From the NCBI GenBank assembly GCA_037013495.1, contig JAZDXN010000024.1:310001-374000 (forward strand): DNA of 64,000 bases, read 5' to 3'. Position 1 is the stretch's first letter. The number at the start of each line of letters is the position of its first letter. A program made the position numbers and the translations under genes. The notes beneath the pieces are model-generated. The model was not told the origin of the DNA and ran no database searches. It worked only from the letters and a program-made list of their open reading frames with translations. This document shows, one piece after another, positions 53,926 to 64,000 of this stretch. The DNA comes from Hippophae tibetana (lineage: Eukaryota; Streptophyta; Magnoliopsida; Rosales; Elaeagnaceae).

Positions 53926-55555
53926 TAAATACTCTAAATTGTAATTCCTTATTACTATGATATATTTAAATGGAAATTATTATATCTTAAAATGCGAAAC
54001 AATCAACATTTAGAAATTTTGTTTATTAATTTTTATATAAGAGATAAATACTTATCATTATTAATTATTTTATGAATTCAATATTCTTAACTTATTTATA
54101 AGTTATTCTTAATGTGTTGGAATTTTCCGTATTGAATTTAACTTTATTTTAACCTGTCTCTCGCAAAATCTAGGTTCCCAACGAATTCGAAGACAAAGAA
54201 GCAAGTAAAGATGTTGAGAAATATTATGCCCATAAACCATTGAAATATTTCATGCTAGGTAATAATATGTTTACAAATAATTTATGCACCAAACTCTAGT
54301 CATTACCTTTTCCCATTTGGTAGATTGGTAACCAAATTCGGTTGAATTGGGCTCGGAAGCAAGACTTTGAAAGGAAAGAAAATAGTGAGAAAACATGAGT
54401 ATGAATAAATAAATGGAAAAAAAACTTAAACATTTTTTTTGTCTTTTTTGCAAAGGTAGGCAAGGGAAATAAATACTCTAAATTGTAATTCCTTATTACT
54501 ATGATATATTTAAATGGAAATTATTATATCTTAAAATGCGAAACAATCAACATTTAGAAATTTTGTTTATTAATTTTTATATAAGAGATAAATACTTATC
54601 ATTATTAATTATTTTATGAATTCAATATTCTTAACTTATTTATAAGTTATTCTTAATGTGTTGGAATTTTCCGTATTGAATTTAACTTTATTTTAACCTG
54701 TCTCTCGCAAAATCTAGGTTCCCAACGAATTCGAAGACTAAGAAGCAAGTAAAGATGTTGAGAAATATTATGCCCATAAACCATTGAAATATTTCATGCT
54801 TGGTAATAATATGTTTACAAATAATTTATGCACCAAACTCTAGTCATTACCTTTTCCCATTTGGTAGGTTGGTAACCAAATTCGGTTGAATTGGGCTCGG
54901 AAGCAAGACTTTGAAAGGAACGAAAATAGTGAGAAAACATGAGTATGAATAAATAAATGGAAAATAACTTAAACACTTTTTTTGTCTTTTTTGCAAAGGT
55001 AGGCAAGGGAAACAAATACTCTAAATTGTAATTCCTTATAACTATGATATATTTAAATGAAAATTATTATATCTTAAAATACCAAACAATCAAAATTAAG
55101 AAATTTTGTTTATTAATTTTTTTATAAGAGATTAAGACTTATCATTTTTAATTATTTTATGAATTCAATATTCTTAACTTATTTATAAGTTATTCTTAAT
55201 GTGTTGGAATTTTCCGAATTGAATTTAACTTTATTTTTACCTGTCACTCTCAAAATCTAGGTTCCAAACGAATTCGAAGAGTAAGAAGCAAGTAAAGATG
55301 TTGAGAAATATTGTGCCCATAAACCATAGAAATATTTCGGGATAGGTAAATATATATATACAAATAATTTATTCACCAAACTCTTGTCATTACCTTTTCC
55401 CATTTGGTAGGTTGGTAACCAAATTCGGTTGAATTGAGGTCGGAAGTAGGACTTTCAAAGGAAAGAAAATAGTTAGAAAACATGAGTATGAATAAAAAAA
55501 TGGAAAAAAACTTAAACATTTTTTTTGTCTTTTTTGCAAAGGTAGGCAAGGGAAA
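53926..55555. repeat. Transitional monomers M100-M102
   Basis: Starts are 53926, 54470 and 55013. M100 and M101 are a B-B pair like those at the start of the 4- and 5-monomer HORs, both with actttattttaacc. The expected C monomers do not follow. Instead M102 is an accaaac/tcactctc monomer with ggtaaatatatatatac, ttattcacc and gaggtcgg, recalling M61-M62. The block therefore breaks the HOR on its left and leads into the one on its right. Confidence 0.78.
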
Positions 55556-57734
55556 TAAATACTCTAAATTGTAATTCCTTATTACTATGATATATTTAAA
55601 TGGAAATTATTATATCTTAAAATACCAAACAATCAAAATTAAGAAATTTTGTTTATTAATTTTTTTTACAGGATATTAATACTTATCATTTTTAATTATT
55701 TTATGAATTGAATATTCTTAACTTATTTATAAGTTATTCTTAATGTGTTGGAATTTTCCGAATTGAATTTAACTTTATTTTTACCTGTCACTCTCAAAAT
55801 CTAGGTTCCAAACGAATTCGAAGAGTAAGAAGCAAGTAAAGATGTTGAGAAATATTGTGCCCATAAACCATAGAAATATTTCGGGATAGGTAATAATATA
55901 TATACAAATAATTTATGCACCAAACTCTTGTCATTGCCTTTTCCCGTTTGGTAGGTTGGTAACCAAATTCGGTTGAATTGGGCTCGGAAGCAAGACTTTG
56001 AAAGGAAAGAAAATAGTGAGAAAACATGAGTATGAATAAATAAATGGAAAAAAAACTTAAACATTTTTTTTGTCTTTTTTGCAAAGGTAGGCAAGGGAAA
56101 TAAATACTCTAAATTGTAATTCCTTATTACTATGATATATTTAAATGGAAATTATTATATCTTAAAATACCAAACAATCAAAATTAAGAAATTTTGTTTA
56201 TTAATTTTTATTATAAGAGATTAATACTTATCATTATTAATTATTTTATGAATTCAATATTCTTAACTTATTTATAAGTTATTCTTAATGTGTTGGAATT
56301 TTCCGTATTGAATTTAACTTTATTTTTACCTGTCTCTCGCAAAATCTAGGTTCCCAACGAATTCGAAGAGTAAGAAGCAAGTAAAGATGTTGAGAAATAT
56401 TATGCCCATAAACCATTGAAATATTTCATGCTAGGTAATAATATGTTTACAAATAATTTATGCACCAAACTCTAGTCATTATCTTTTCCCATTTGGTAGG
56501 TTGGTAACCAAATTCGGTTGAATTGGGCTCGGAAGCAAGACTTTGAAAGGAAAGAAAATAGTGAGAAAACATGAGTATGAATAAATAAATGGAAAAAAAC
56601 TTAAACATTTTTTTTGTCTTTTTTGCAAAGGTAGGCAATGGAAATAAATACTCTAAATTGTAATTCCTTATAACTATGATATATTTAAATGGAAATTATT
56701 ATATCTTAAAATAACAAACAATCAAAATTAAGAAATTTTGTTTATTAATTTTTATATAAGAGATAAATACTTATCATTTTTAATTATTTTATGAATTCTA
56801 TATTCTTAACTTATTTATAAGTTATTCTTGTAGTGTTGGAATTTTCCGTATTGAATTTAACTTTATTTTTACCTGTCTCTCTCAAAATCTAGGTTCCAAA
56901 CGAATTCGAAGAGTAAGGAGCTAGTAAAGATGTTGAGAAATATTGTGCCCATAAACCTTTGAAATATTTCGGGCTAGGTAATAATATGTTTACAAATAAT
57001 TTATGCACCAAACTCTAGTCATTACCTTTTCCCATTTGGTAGGTTGGTAACCAAATTCGGTTGAATTAGGCTCGGAAGCAAGACTTTCAAAGGAATGGAA
57101 TATGTGAGAAAACATGAGTATGAATAAATAAATGGAAAAGAAAACTTAAACATCTTTTTTTGTCTTTTTTGCAAACGTAGGCAAGGGAAACAAATACTCT
57201 AAATTGTAATTCCTTATAACTATGATATATTTAAATGGAAATTATTATATCTTAAAATACCAAACAATCAAAATTAAGAAATTTTGTTTATTAATTTTTT
57301 TATAAGAGATTAATACTTATCATTTTTAATTATTTTATGAATTCAATATTCTTAATTTATTTATAAGTTATTCTTAATGTGTTGGAATTTTCCGAATTGA
57401 ATTTAACTTTATTTTTACCTGTCACTCTCAAAATCTAGGTTCCAAACAAATTCGAAGAGTAAGAAGCAAGTAAAGATGTTGAGAAATATTGTGCCCATAA
57501 ACCATAGAAATATTTCGGGACAGGTAATAATATATATACAAATAATTTATGCACCAAACTCTTGTCATTGCCTTTTCCCGTTTGGTAGGTTGGTAACCAA
57601 ATTCGGTTGAATTAGGCTCGGAAGCAAGACTTTGAAAGGAAAGAAAATAGTGAGAAAACATGAGTATGGATAAATAAATGGAAAAAAAACATAAACATTT
57701 TTTTTGTCTTTTTTGCAAAGGTAGGCAAGGGAAA
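55556..57734. repeat. 4-monomer HOR, copy 1 of 3 (M103-M106)
   Basis: Starts are 55556, 56101, 56645 and 57191; the unit is 2,179 bases. The order is A (ttttttttacaggatatt, gaattgaatattc), a B hybrid with accaaac and tattataagagatt, C (gaattctatattc), and an A-variant with cttaatttatttat, ccaaacaaattcg and gggacagg. Only the first 100 or so bases differ from the two copies to the right: M103 opens t, cttattac, aattaag; M107 and M111 open c, cttataac, aattaaa. The left edge of the amplified segment is therefore near 55660. Confidence 0.92.
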
Positions 57735-59913
57735 CAAATACTCTAAATTGTAATTCCTTATAACTATGATATATTTAAATGGAAATTATTATATCTTAAA
57801 ATACCAAACAATCAAAATTAAAAAATTTTGTTTATTAATTTTTTTTACAGGATATTAATACTTATCATTTTTAATTATTTTATGAATTGAATATTCTTAA
57901 CTTATTTATAAGTTATTCTTAATGTGTTGGAATTTTCCGAATTGAATTTAACTTTATTTTTACCTGTCACTCTCAAAATCTAGGTTCCAAACGAATTCGA
58001 AGAGTAAGAAGCAAGTAAAGATGTTGAGAAATATTGTGCCCATAAACCATAGAAATATTTCGGGATAGGTAATAATATATATACAAATAATTTATGCACC
58101 AAACTCTTGTCATTGCCTTTTCCCGTTTGGTAGGTTGGTAACCAAATTCGGTTGAATTGGGCTCGGAAGCAAGACTTTGAAAGGAAAGAAAATAGTGAGA
58201 AAACATGAGTATGAATAAATAAATGGAAAAAAAACTTAAACATTTTTTTTGTCTTTTTTGCAAAGGTAGGCAAGGGAAATAAATACTCTAAATTGTAATT
58301 CCTTATTACTATGATATATTTAAATGGAAATTATTATATCTTAAAATACCAAACAATCAAAATTAAGAAATTTTGTTTATTAATTTTTATTATAAGAGAT
58401 TAATACTTATCATTATTAATTATTTTATGAATTCAATATTCTTAACTTATTTATAAGTTATTCTTAATGTGTTGGAATTTTCCGTATTGAATTTAACTTT
58501 ATTTTTACCTGTCTCTCGCAAAATCTAGGTTCCCAACGAATTCGAAGAGTAAGAAGCAAGTAAAGATGTTGAGAAATATTATGCCCATAAACCATTGAAA
58601 TATTTCATGCTAGGTAATAATATGTTTACAAATAATTTATGCACCAAACTCTAGTCATTATCTTTTCCCATTTGGTAGGTTGGTAACCAAATTCGGTTGA
58701 ATTGGGCTCGGAAGCAAGACTTTGAAAGGAAAGAAAATAGTGAGAAAACATGAGTATGAATAAATAAATGGAAAAAAACTTAAACATTTTTTTTGTCTTT
58801 TTTGCAAAGGTAGGCAATGGAAATAAATACTCTAAATTGTAATTCCTTATAACTATGATATATTTAAATGGAAATTATTATATCTTAAAATAACAAACAA
58901 TCAAAATTAAGAAATTTTGTTTATTAATTTTTATATAAGAGATAAATACTTATCATTTTTAATTATTTTATGAATTCTATATTCTTAACTTATTTATAAG
59001 TTATTCTTGTAGTGTTGGAATTTTCCGTATTGAATTTAACTTTATTTTTACCTGTCTCTCTCAAAATCTAGGTTCCAAACGAATTCGAAGAGTAAGGAGC
59101 TAGTAAAGATGTTGAGAAATATTGTGCCCATAAACCTTTGAAATATTTCGGGCTAGGTAATAATATGTTTACAAATAATTTATGCACCAAACTCTAGTCA
59201 TTACCTTTTCCCATTTGGTAGGTTGGTAACCAAATTCGGTTGAATTAGGCTCGGAAGCAAGACTTTCAAAGGAATGGAATATGTGAGAAAACATGAGTAT
59301 GAATAAATAAATGGAAAAGAAAACTTAAACATCTTTTTTTGTCTTTTTTGCAAACGTAGGCAAGGGAAACAAATACTCTAAATTGTAATTCCTTATAACT
59401 ATGATATATTTAAATGGAAATTATTATATCTTAAAATACCAAACAATCAAAATTAAGAAATTTTGTTTATTAATTTTTTTATAAGAGATTAATACTTATC
59501 ATTTTTAATTATTTTATGAATTCAATATTCTTAATTTATTTATAAGTTATTCTTAATGTGTTGGAATTTTCCGAATTGAATTTAACTTTATTTTTACCTG
59601 TCACTCTCAAAATCTAGGCTCCAAACAAATTCGAAGAGTAAGAAGCAAGTAAAGATGTTGAGAAATATTGTGCCCATAAACCATAGAAATATTTCGGGAC
59701 AGGTAATAATATATATACAAATAATTTATGCACCAAACTCTTGTCATTGCCTTTTCCCGTTTGGTAGGTTGGTAACCAAATTCGGTTGAATTAGGCTCGG
59801 AAGCAAGACTTTGAAAGGAAAGAAAATAGTGAGAAAACATGAGTATGGATAAATAAATGGAAAAAAAACATAAACATTTTTTTTGTCTTTTTTGCAAAGG
59901 TAGGCAAGGGAAA
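57735..59913. repeat. 4-monomer HOR, copy 2 of 3 (M107-M110)
   Basis: Starts are 57735, 58280, 58824 and 59370; the unit is 2,179 bases. Reading it against copies 1 and 3, the one difference I found inside the shared segment is a C at 59619 (ctaggctcc) where both others have T. Near-identity over more than 2 kb marks the most recent amplification in the window. Confidence 0.93.
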
Positions 59914-62092
59914 CAAATACTCTAAATTGTAATTCCTTATAACTATGATATATTTAAATGGAAATTATTATATCTTAAAATACCAAACAATCAAAATTAA
60001 AAAATTTTGTTTATTAATTTTTTTTACAGGATATTAATACTTATCATTTTTAATTATTTTATGAATTGAATATTCTTAACTTATTTATAAGTTATTCTTA
60101 ATGTGTTGGAATTTTCCGAATTGAATTTAACTTTATTTTTACCTGTCACTCTCAAAATCTAGGTTCCAAACGAATTCGAAGAGTAAGAAGCAAGTAAAGA
60201 TGTTGAGAAATATTGTGCCCATAAACCATAGAAATATTTCGGGATAGGTAATAATATATATACAAATAATTTATGCACCAAACTCTTGTCATTGCCTTTT
60301 CCCGTTTGGTAGGTTGGTAACCAAATTCGGTTGAATTGGGCTCGGAAGCAAGACTTTGAAAGGAAAGAAAATAGTGAGAAAACATGAGTATGAATAAATA
60401 AATGGAAAAAAAACTTAAACATTTTTTTTGTCTTTTTTGCAAAGGTAGGCAAGGGAAATAAATACTCTAAATTGTAATTCCTTATTACTATGATATATTT
60501 AAATGGAAATTATTATATCTTAAAATACCAAACAATCAAAATTAAGAAATTTTGTTTATTAATTTTTATTATAAGAGATTAATACTTATCATTATTAATT
60601 ATTTTATGAATTCAATATTCTTAACTTATTTATAAGTTATTCTTAATGTGTTGGAATTTTCCGTATTGAATTTAACTTTATTTTTACCTGTCTCTCGCAA
60701 AATCTAGGTTCCCAACGAATTCGAAGAGTAAGAAGCAAGTAAAGATGTTGAGAAATATTATGCCCATAAACCATTGAAATATTTCATGCTAGGTAATAAT
60801 ATGTTTACAAATAATTTATGCACCAAACTCTAGTCATTATCTTTTCCCATTTGGTAGGTTGGTAACCAAATTCGGTTGAATTGGGCTCGGAAGCAAGACT
60901 TTGAAAGGAAAGAAAATAGTGAGAAAACATGAGTATGAATAAATAAATGGAAAAAAACTTAAACATTTTTTTTGTCTTTTTTGCAAAGGTAGGCAATGGA
61001 AATAAATACTCTAAATTGTAATTCCTTATAACTATGATATATTTAAATGGAAATTATTATATCTTAAAATAACAAACAATCAAAATTAAGAAATTTTGTT
61101 TATTAATTTTTATATAAGAGATAAATACTTATCATTTTTAATTATTTTATGAATTCTATATTCTTAACTTATTTATAAGTTATTCTTGTAGTGTTGGAAT
61201 TTTCCGTATTGAATTTAACTTTATTTTTACCTGTCTCTCTCAAAATCTAGGTTCCAAACGAATTCGAAGAGTAAGGAGCTAGTAAAGATGTTGAGAAATA
61301 TTGTGCCCATAAACCTTTGAAATATTTCGGGCTAGGTAATAATATGTTTACAAATAATTTATGCACCAAACTCTAGTCATTACCTTTTCCCATTTGGTAG
61401 GTTGGTAACCAAATTCGGTTGAATTAGGCTCGGAAGCAAGACTTTCAAAGGAATGGAATATGTGAGAAAACATGAGTATGAATAAATAAATGGAAAAGAA
61501 AACTTAAACATCTTTTTTTGTCTTTTTTGCAAACGTAGGCAAGGGAAACAAATACTCTAAATTGTAATTCCTTATAACTATGATATATTTAAATGGAAAT
61601 TATTATATCTTAAAATACCAAACAATCAAAATTAAGAAATTTTGTTTATTAATTTTTTTATAAGAGATTAATACTTATCATTTTTAATTATTTTATGAAT
61701 TCAATATTCTTAATTTATTTATAAGTTATTCTTAATGTGTTGGAATTTTCCGAATTGAATTTAACTTTATTTTTACCTGTCACTCTCAAAATCTAGGTTC
61801 CAAACAAATTCGAAGAGTAAGAAGCAAGTAAAGATGTTGAGAAATATTGTGCCCATAAACCATAGAAATATTTCGGGACAGGTAATAATATATATACAAA
61901 TAATTTATGCACCAAACTCTTGTCATTGCCTTTTCCCGTTTGGTAGGTTGGTAACCAAATTCGGTTGAATTAGGCTCGGAAGCAAGACTTTGAAAGGAAA
62001 GAAAATAGTGAGAAAACATGAGTATGGATAAATAAATGGAAAAAAAACATAAACATTTTTTTTGTCTTTTTTGCAAAGGTAGGCAAGGGAAA
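59914..62092. repeat. 4-monomer HOR, copy 3 of 3 (M111-M114)
   Basis: Starts are 59914, 60459, 61003 and 61549; the unit is 2,179 bases. It matches copy 2 throughout except for the T at the place of 59619. The match continues into M115 as far as aattaaaaaattttg (about 62190), beyond which M115 has tatataagagataaat instead of ttttttttacaggatatt. The right edge of the amplified segment is thus near 62195. Confidence 0.93.
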
Positions 62093-64000
62093 CAAATACT
62101 CTAAATTGTAATTCCTTATAACTATGATATATTTAAATGGAAATTATTATATCTTAAAATACCAAACAATCAAAATTAAAAAATTTTGTTTATTAATTTT
62201 TATATAAGAGATAAATACTTATCATTTTTAATTATTTTATTAATTCAATATTCATAACTTATTTATAAGTTATTCTTAATGTGTTGGAATTTTCCGTATT
62301 GAATTTAACTTTATTTTTACCTGTCTCTCGCAAAATCTAGGTTCCCAACGAATTGGAAGAGTAAGAAGCAAGTAAAGATGTTGAGAAAGATTATGCCCAT
62401 AAACCATAGAAATATTTCGGGATAGGTAATAATATATTTACAAATAATTTATGCACCAAACTCTTGTCATTACCTTTTCCCATTTGGTAGGTTCGTAACC
62501 AAATTTGGTTGAATTGAGCTCAGAGGCAAGACTTTGAAAGGAAAGAAAATAGTGAGAAAACATGAGTATGGATAAATAAATGGAAAAAAAACATAAACAT
62601 TTTTTTTGTCTTTTTTGCAAAGGTAGGCAAGGGAAACAAATACTCTAAATTGTAATTCCTTATAACTATGATATATTTAAATGGAAATTATTATATCTTA
62701 AAATACCAAACAATCAAAATTAAAAAATTTTGTTTATTAATTTTTATATAAGAGATAAATACTTATCATTTTTAATTATTTTATGAATTCAATATTCATA
62801 ACTTATTTATAAGTTATTCTTGTTGTGTTGGAATTTTACGTATTAAATTTAACTTTATTTTTACCTCTCTCTCTCAAAATCTAGGTTCCAAAGGAATTCG
62901 AAGAATAAGGAGCTAGTAAAGATGTTGAGAAATATTGTGCCCAAAAACCTTTGAAATATTTCGGGCTAGGTAATAACATGTTTACAAATAATTTATGCAC
63001 CAAACTCTTGTCATTACCTTTTCCCATTTGGTAGGTTCGTAACCAAATTCGGTGGAATTGAGCTCAGAGGCAAGACTTTCAAAGGAAATAAAATAGTGAG
63101 AAAACATGAGTATGGATAAATAAATGGAAAAAAAACATAAACATTTTTTTTGTCTTTTTTGCAAACGTAGGCAAGGGAAACAAATACTCTAAATTATAAT
63201 TCCTTATAACTATGATATATTTAAATGGAAATTATTATATCTTAAACTACCAAACAATCAAAATTAAGAAATTTTGTTTATTAATTTTTTTTATAAGAGA
63301 TTAATACTTATCATTTTTAATTATTTTATGAATTCAATATTCTTAACTTATTTATAAGTTATTCTTGTAGTGTTGGAATTTTACGTATTAAATTTAAATT
63401 GATTTTTACCTATCTCTCCAAGAATCTAGGTTCCAAACGAATTCGAAGATTAAGAAGCAGGTAAGGATGTTGAGAAATATTGTGCCCATAAACCATAGAA
63501 ATATTTCGGGATAGGTAATAATATATTTACAAATAATTTATGCACCAAACTCTTGTCATTACCTTTTCCCATTTGGTAGGTTCGTAACCAAATTCGGTTG
63601 AATTGAGCTCAGAGGCAAGACTTTCAAAGGAAATAAAATATTGAGAAAACATTAGTATGGATAAATAAATGGAAAAAAAACATAAACATTTTTTTTGTCT
63701 TTTTTGCAAAGGTAGGCAAGGGAAACAAATACTCTAAATTGTAATTCCTTATAACTATGATATATTTAAATGGAAATTATTATATCTTAAAATACCAAAC
63801 AATCAAAATTAAGAAATTTTGTTTATTAATTTTTATATAAGAGATAAATACTTATCATTTTTAATTATTTTATGAATTCAATATTCTTACCTTATTTATA
63901 AGTTATTCTTGTAGTGTTGGAATTTTCCGTATTGAATTTAACTTTATTTTTACCTCTCTCTCTCAAAATCTAGGTTTTAAACGAATTCGAAGAGTACGGA
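62093..64000. repeat. Divergent monomers M115-M118 (last one partial)
   Basis: Starts are 62093, 62637, 63181 and 63726; M118 is cut by the window edge after 275 bases. M115-M117 share ggttcgtaacc and gctcagagg with M54-M55. M115 and M116 share attcataac. M116 and M117 share ttttacgtattaaat. Private changes are more frequent here (gaattggaag, gaaagattatg, ggtggaattg, cccaaaaacc, aagcaggtaagg). M118 has attcttaccttatt and acctctctctctc. The segment looks like monomer-level variation rather than a HOR. Confidence 0.8.

Larger units (their letters stand above)
1..64000. repeat. Satellite DNA array, ~545-bp monomer, with changing higher-order repeats
   Basis: The anchor aaatactctaaattgtaat (first five bases occasionally aaatt, aaatg, aagta, aacac or agact) recurs 118 times on the + strand at 541 to 548 base intervals. 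This gives 117 whole monomers and one partial one. No inversion, no gap and no insertion larger than a few bases occurs anywhere. Neighbouring monomers are clearly homologous but differ at many diagnostic sites, while monomers several units apart can be nearly identical. That pattern is what defines higher-order repeats. Established knowledge: long homogeneous arrays of this kind sit in eukaryotic centromeric, pericentromeric or subtelomeric heterochromatin. Which of these applies cannot be told from the sequence, because neither array edge nor any flanking unique DNA is in the window. I do not recognise the satellite family. Confidence 0.97.

Noticed and set aside
55556-62092. Assembly duplication as the explanation for the three identical HOR copies
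   Set aside because: Not excluded, but kept as real for now: the copies have a distinguishing base, the edges lie inside monomers, and such identity is normal for recently amplified satellite HORs.
1-64000. CRISPR array
   Set aside because: The repeating unit is about 545 bases with no unique spacers, and the whole unit repeats; there are no cas genes.
1-64000. Retroelement, DNA transposon or other mobile element inserted in the array
   Set aside because: Every anchor-to-anchor distance is 541-548 bases, leaving no room for an insertion, and no terminal repeats, target-site duplications or coding domains are visible.
1-64000. Telomeric repeats, rRNA or tRNA genes
   Set aside because: No run of ttaggg- or tttaggg-type repeats occurs; taggctcgg-like words are single per monomer. 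No stretch has the GC content or folding pattern of rRNA or tRNA.
1-64000. Assignment to a named organism or to the centromere specifically
   Set aside because: No recognised marker sequence is present and the array edges are outside the window; subtelomeric or other heterochromatic location is equally possible.

Overview
The whole window is one uninterrupted satellite DNA array. It holds 117 complete tandem monomers plus a 275-base partial monomer at the right edge, all in the same orientation. Monomers are 541 to 548 bases long, averaging about 544.7 (63,725 bases over 117 units, counted from a conserved anchor). No credible protein gene, RNA gene, transposon, CRISPR array or unique sequence interrupts it. 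The DNA is strongly AT-rich, by eye about three quarters A+T. The scale, the uniform head-to-tail order and the higher-order structure point to constitutive heterochromatin of a eukaryotic nuclear chromosome, either centromeric, pericentromeric or subtelomeric. I do not recognise the satellite family and cannot name the organism. Repeated CG to TG or CA differences between copies fit a genome with cytosine methylation, such as a plant or vertebrate, but this is weak evidence.

Monomers are named M1 to M118 from left to right. Each starts at the base before aaatactct. They fall into diagnostic classes, told apart mainly by the motif near base 80 (gcgaaac, gcggaac, gggaaac, accaaac, aacaaac), the motif near base 235 (tctctctc, tcactctc, tctctcgc, tctcctag), aagaagcaag versus aaggagctag near base 280, and gggctagg, ggatagg or catgctagg near base 330. 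The order of classes defines higher-order repeats (HORs), and the HOR size changes along the array.

Layout: M1 is a divergent edge monomer. 547-7081 holds two copies of a 6-monomer HOR (about 3,267 bases). 7082-11987 is a 9-monomer derivative containing an internal 2-monomer duplication. 11988-20702 holds two almost identical 8-monomer HORs (6-monomer core plus 2). 20703-24515 is a 7-monomer derivative. 24516-33770 is a mosaic with short local duplications and no stable HOR. 33771-41400 is a loose 3/4-monomer HOR. 41401-45754 holds two 4-monomer HORs, and 45755-53925 holds three related 5-monomer HORs, the third of different composition. 53926-55555 is transitional. 55556-62092 holds three essentially identical 4-monomer HORs (2,179 bases each). 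62093-64000 is more divergent single monomers.

Nothing here works as a set of genes. Any function would be structural or chromatin-related. Candidates seen in almost every monomer are short dyad symmetries, a relatively GC-rich box around a ggtaacc palindrome, and a facing A-tract/T-tract pair of variable length. The array is mainly informative as a record of unequal exchange and HOR turnover.
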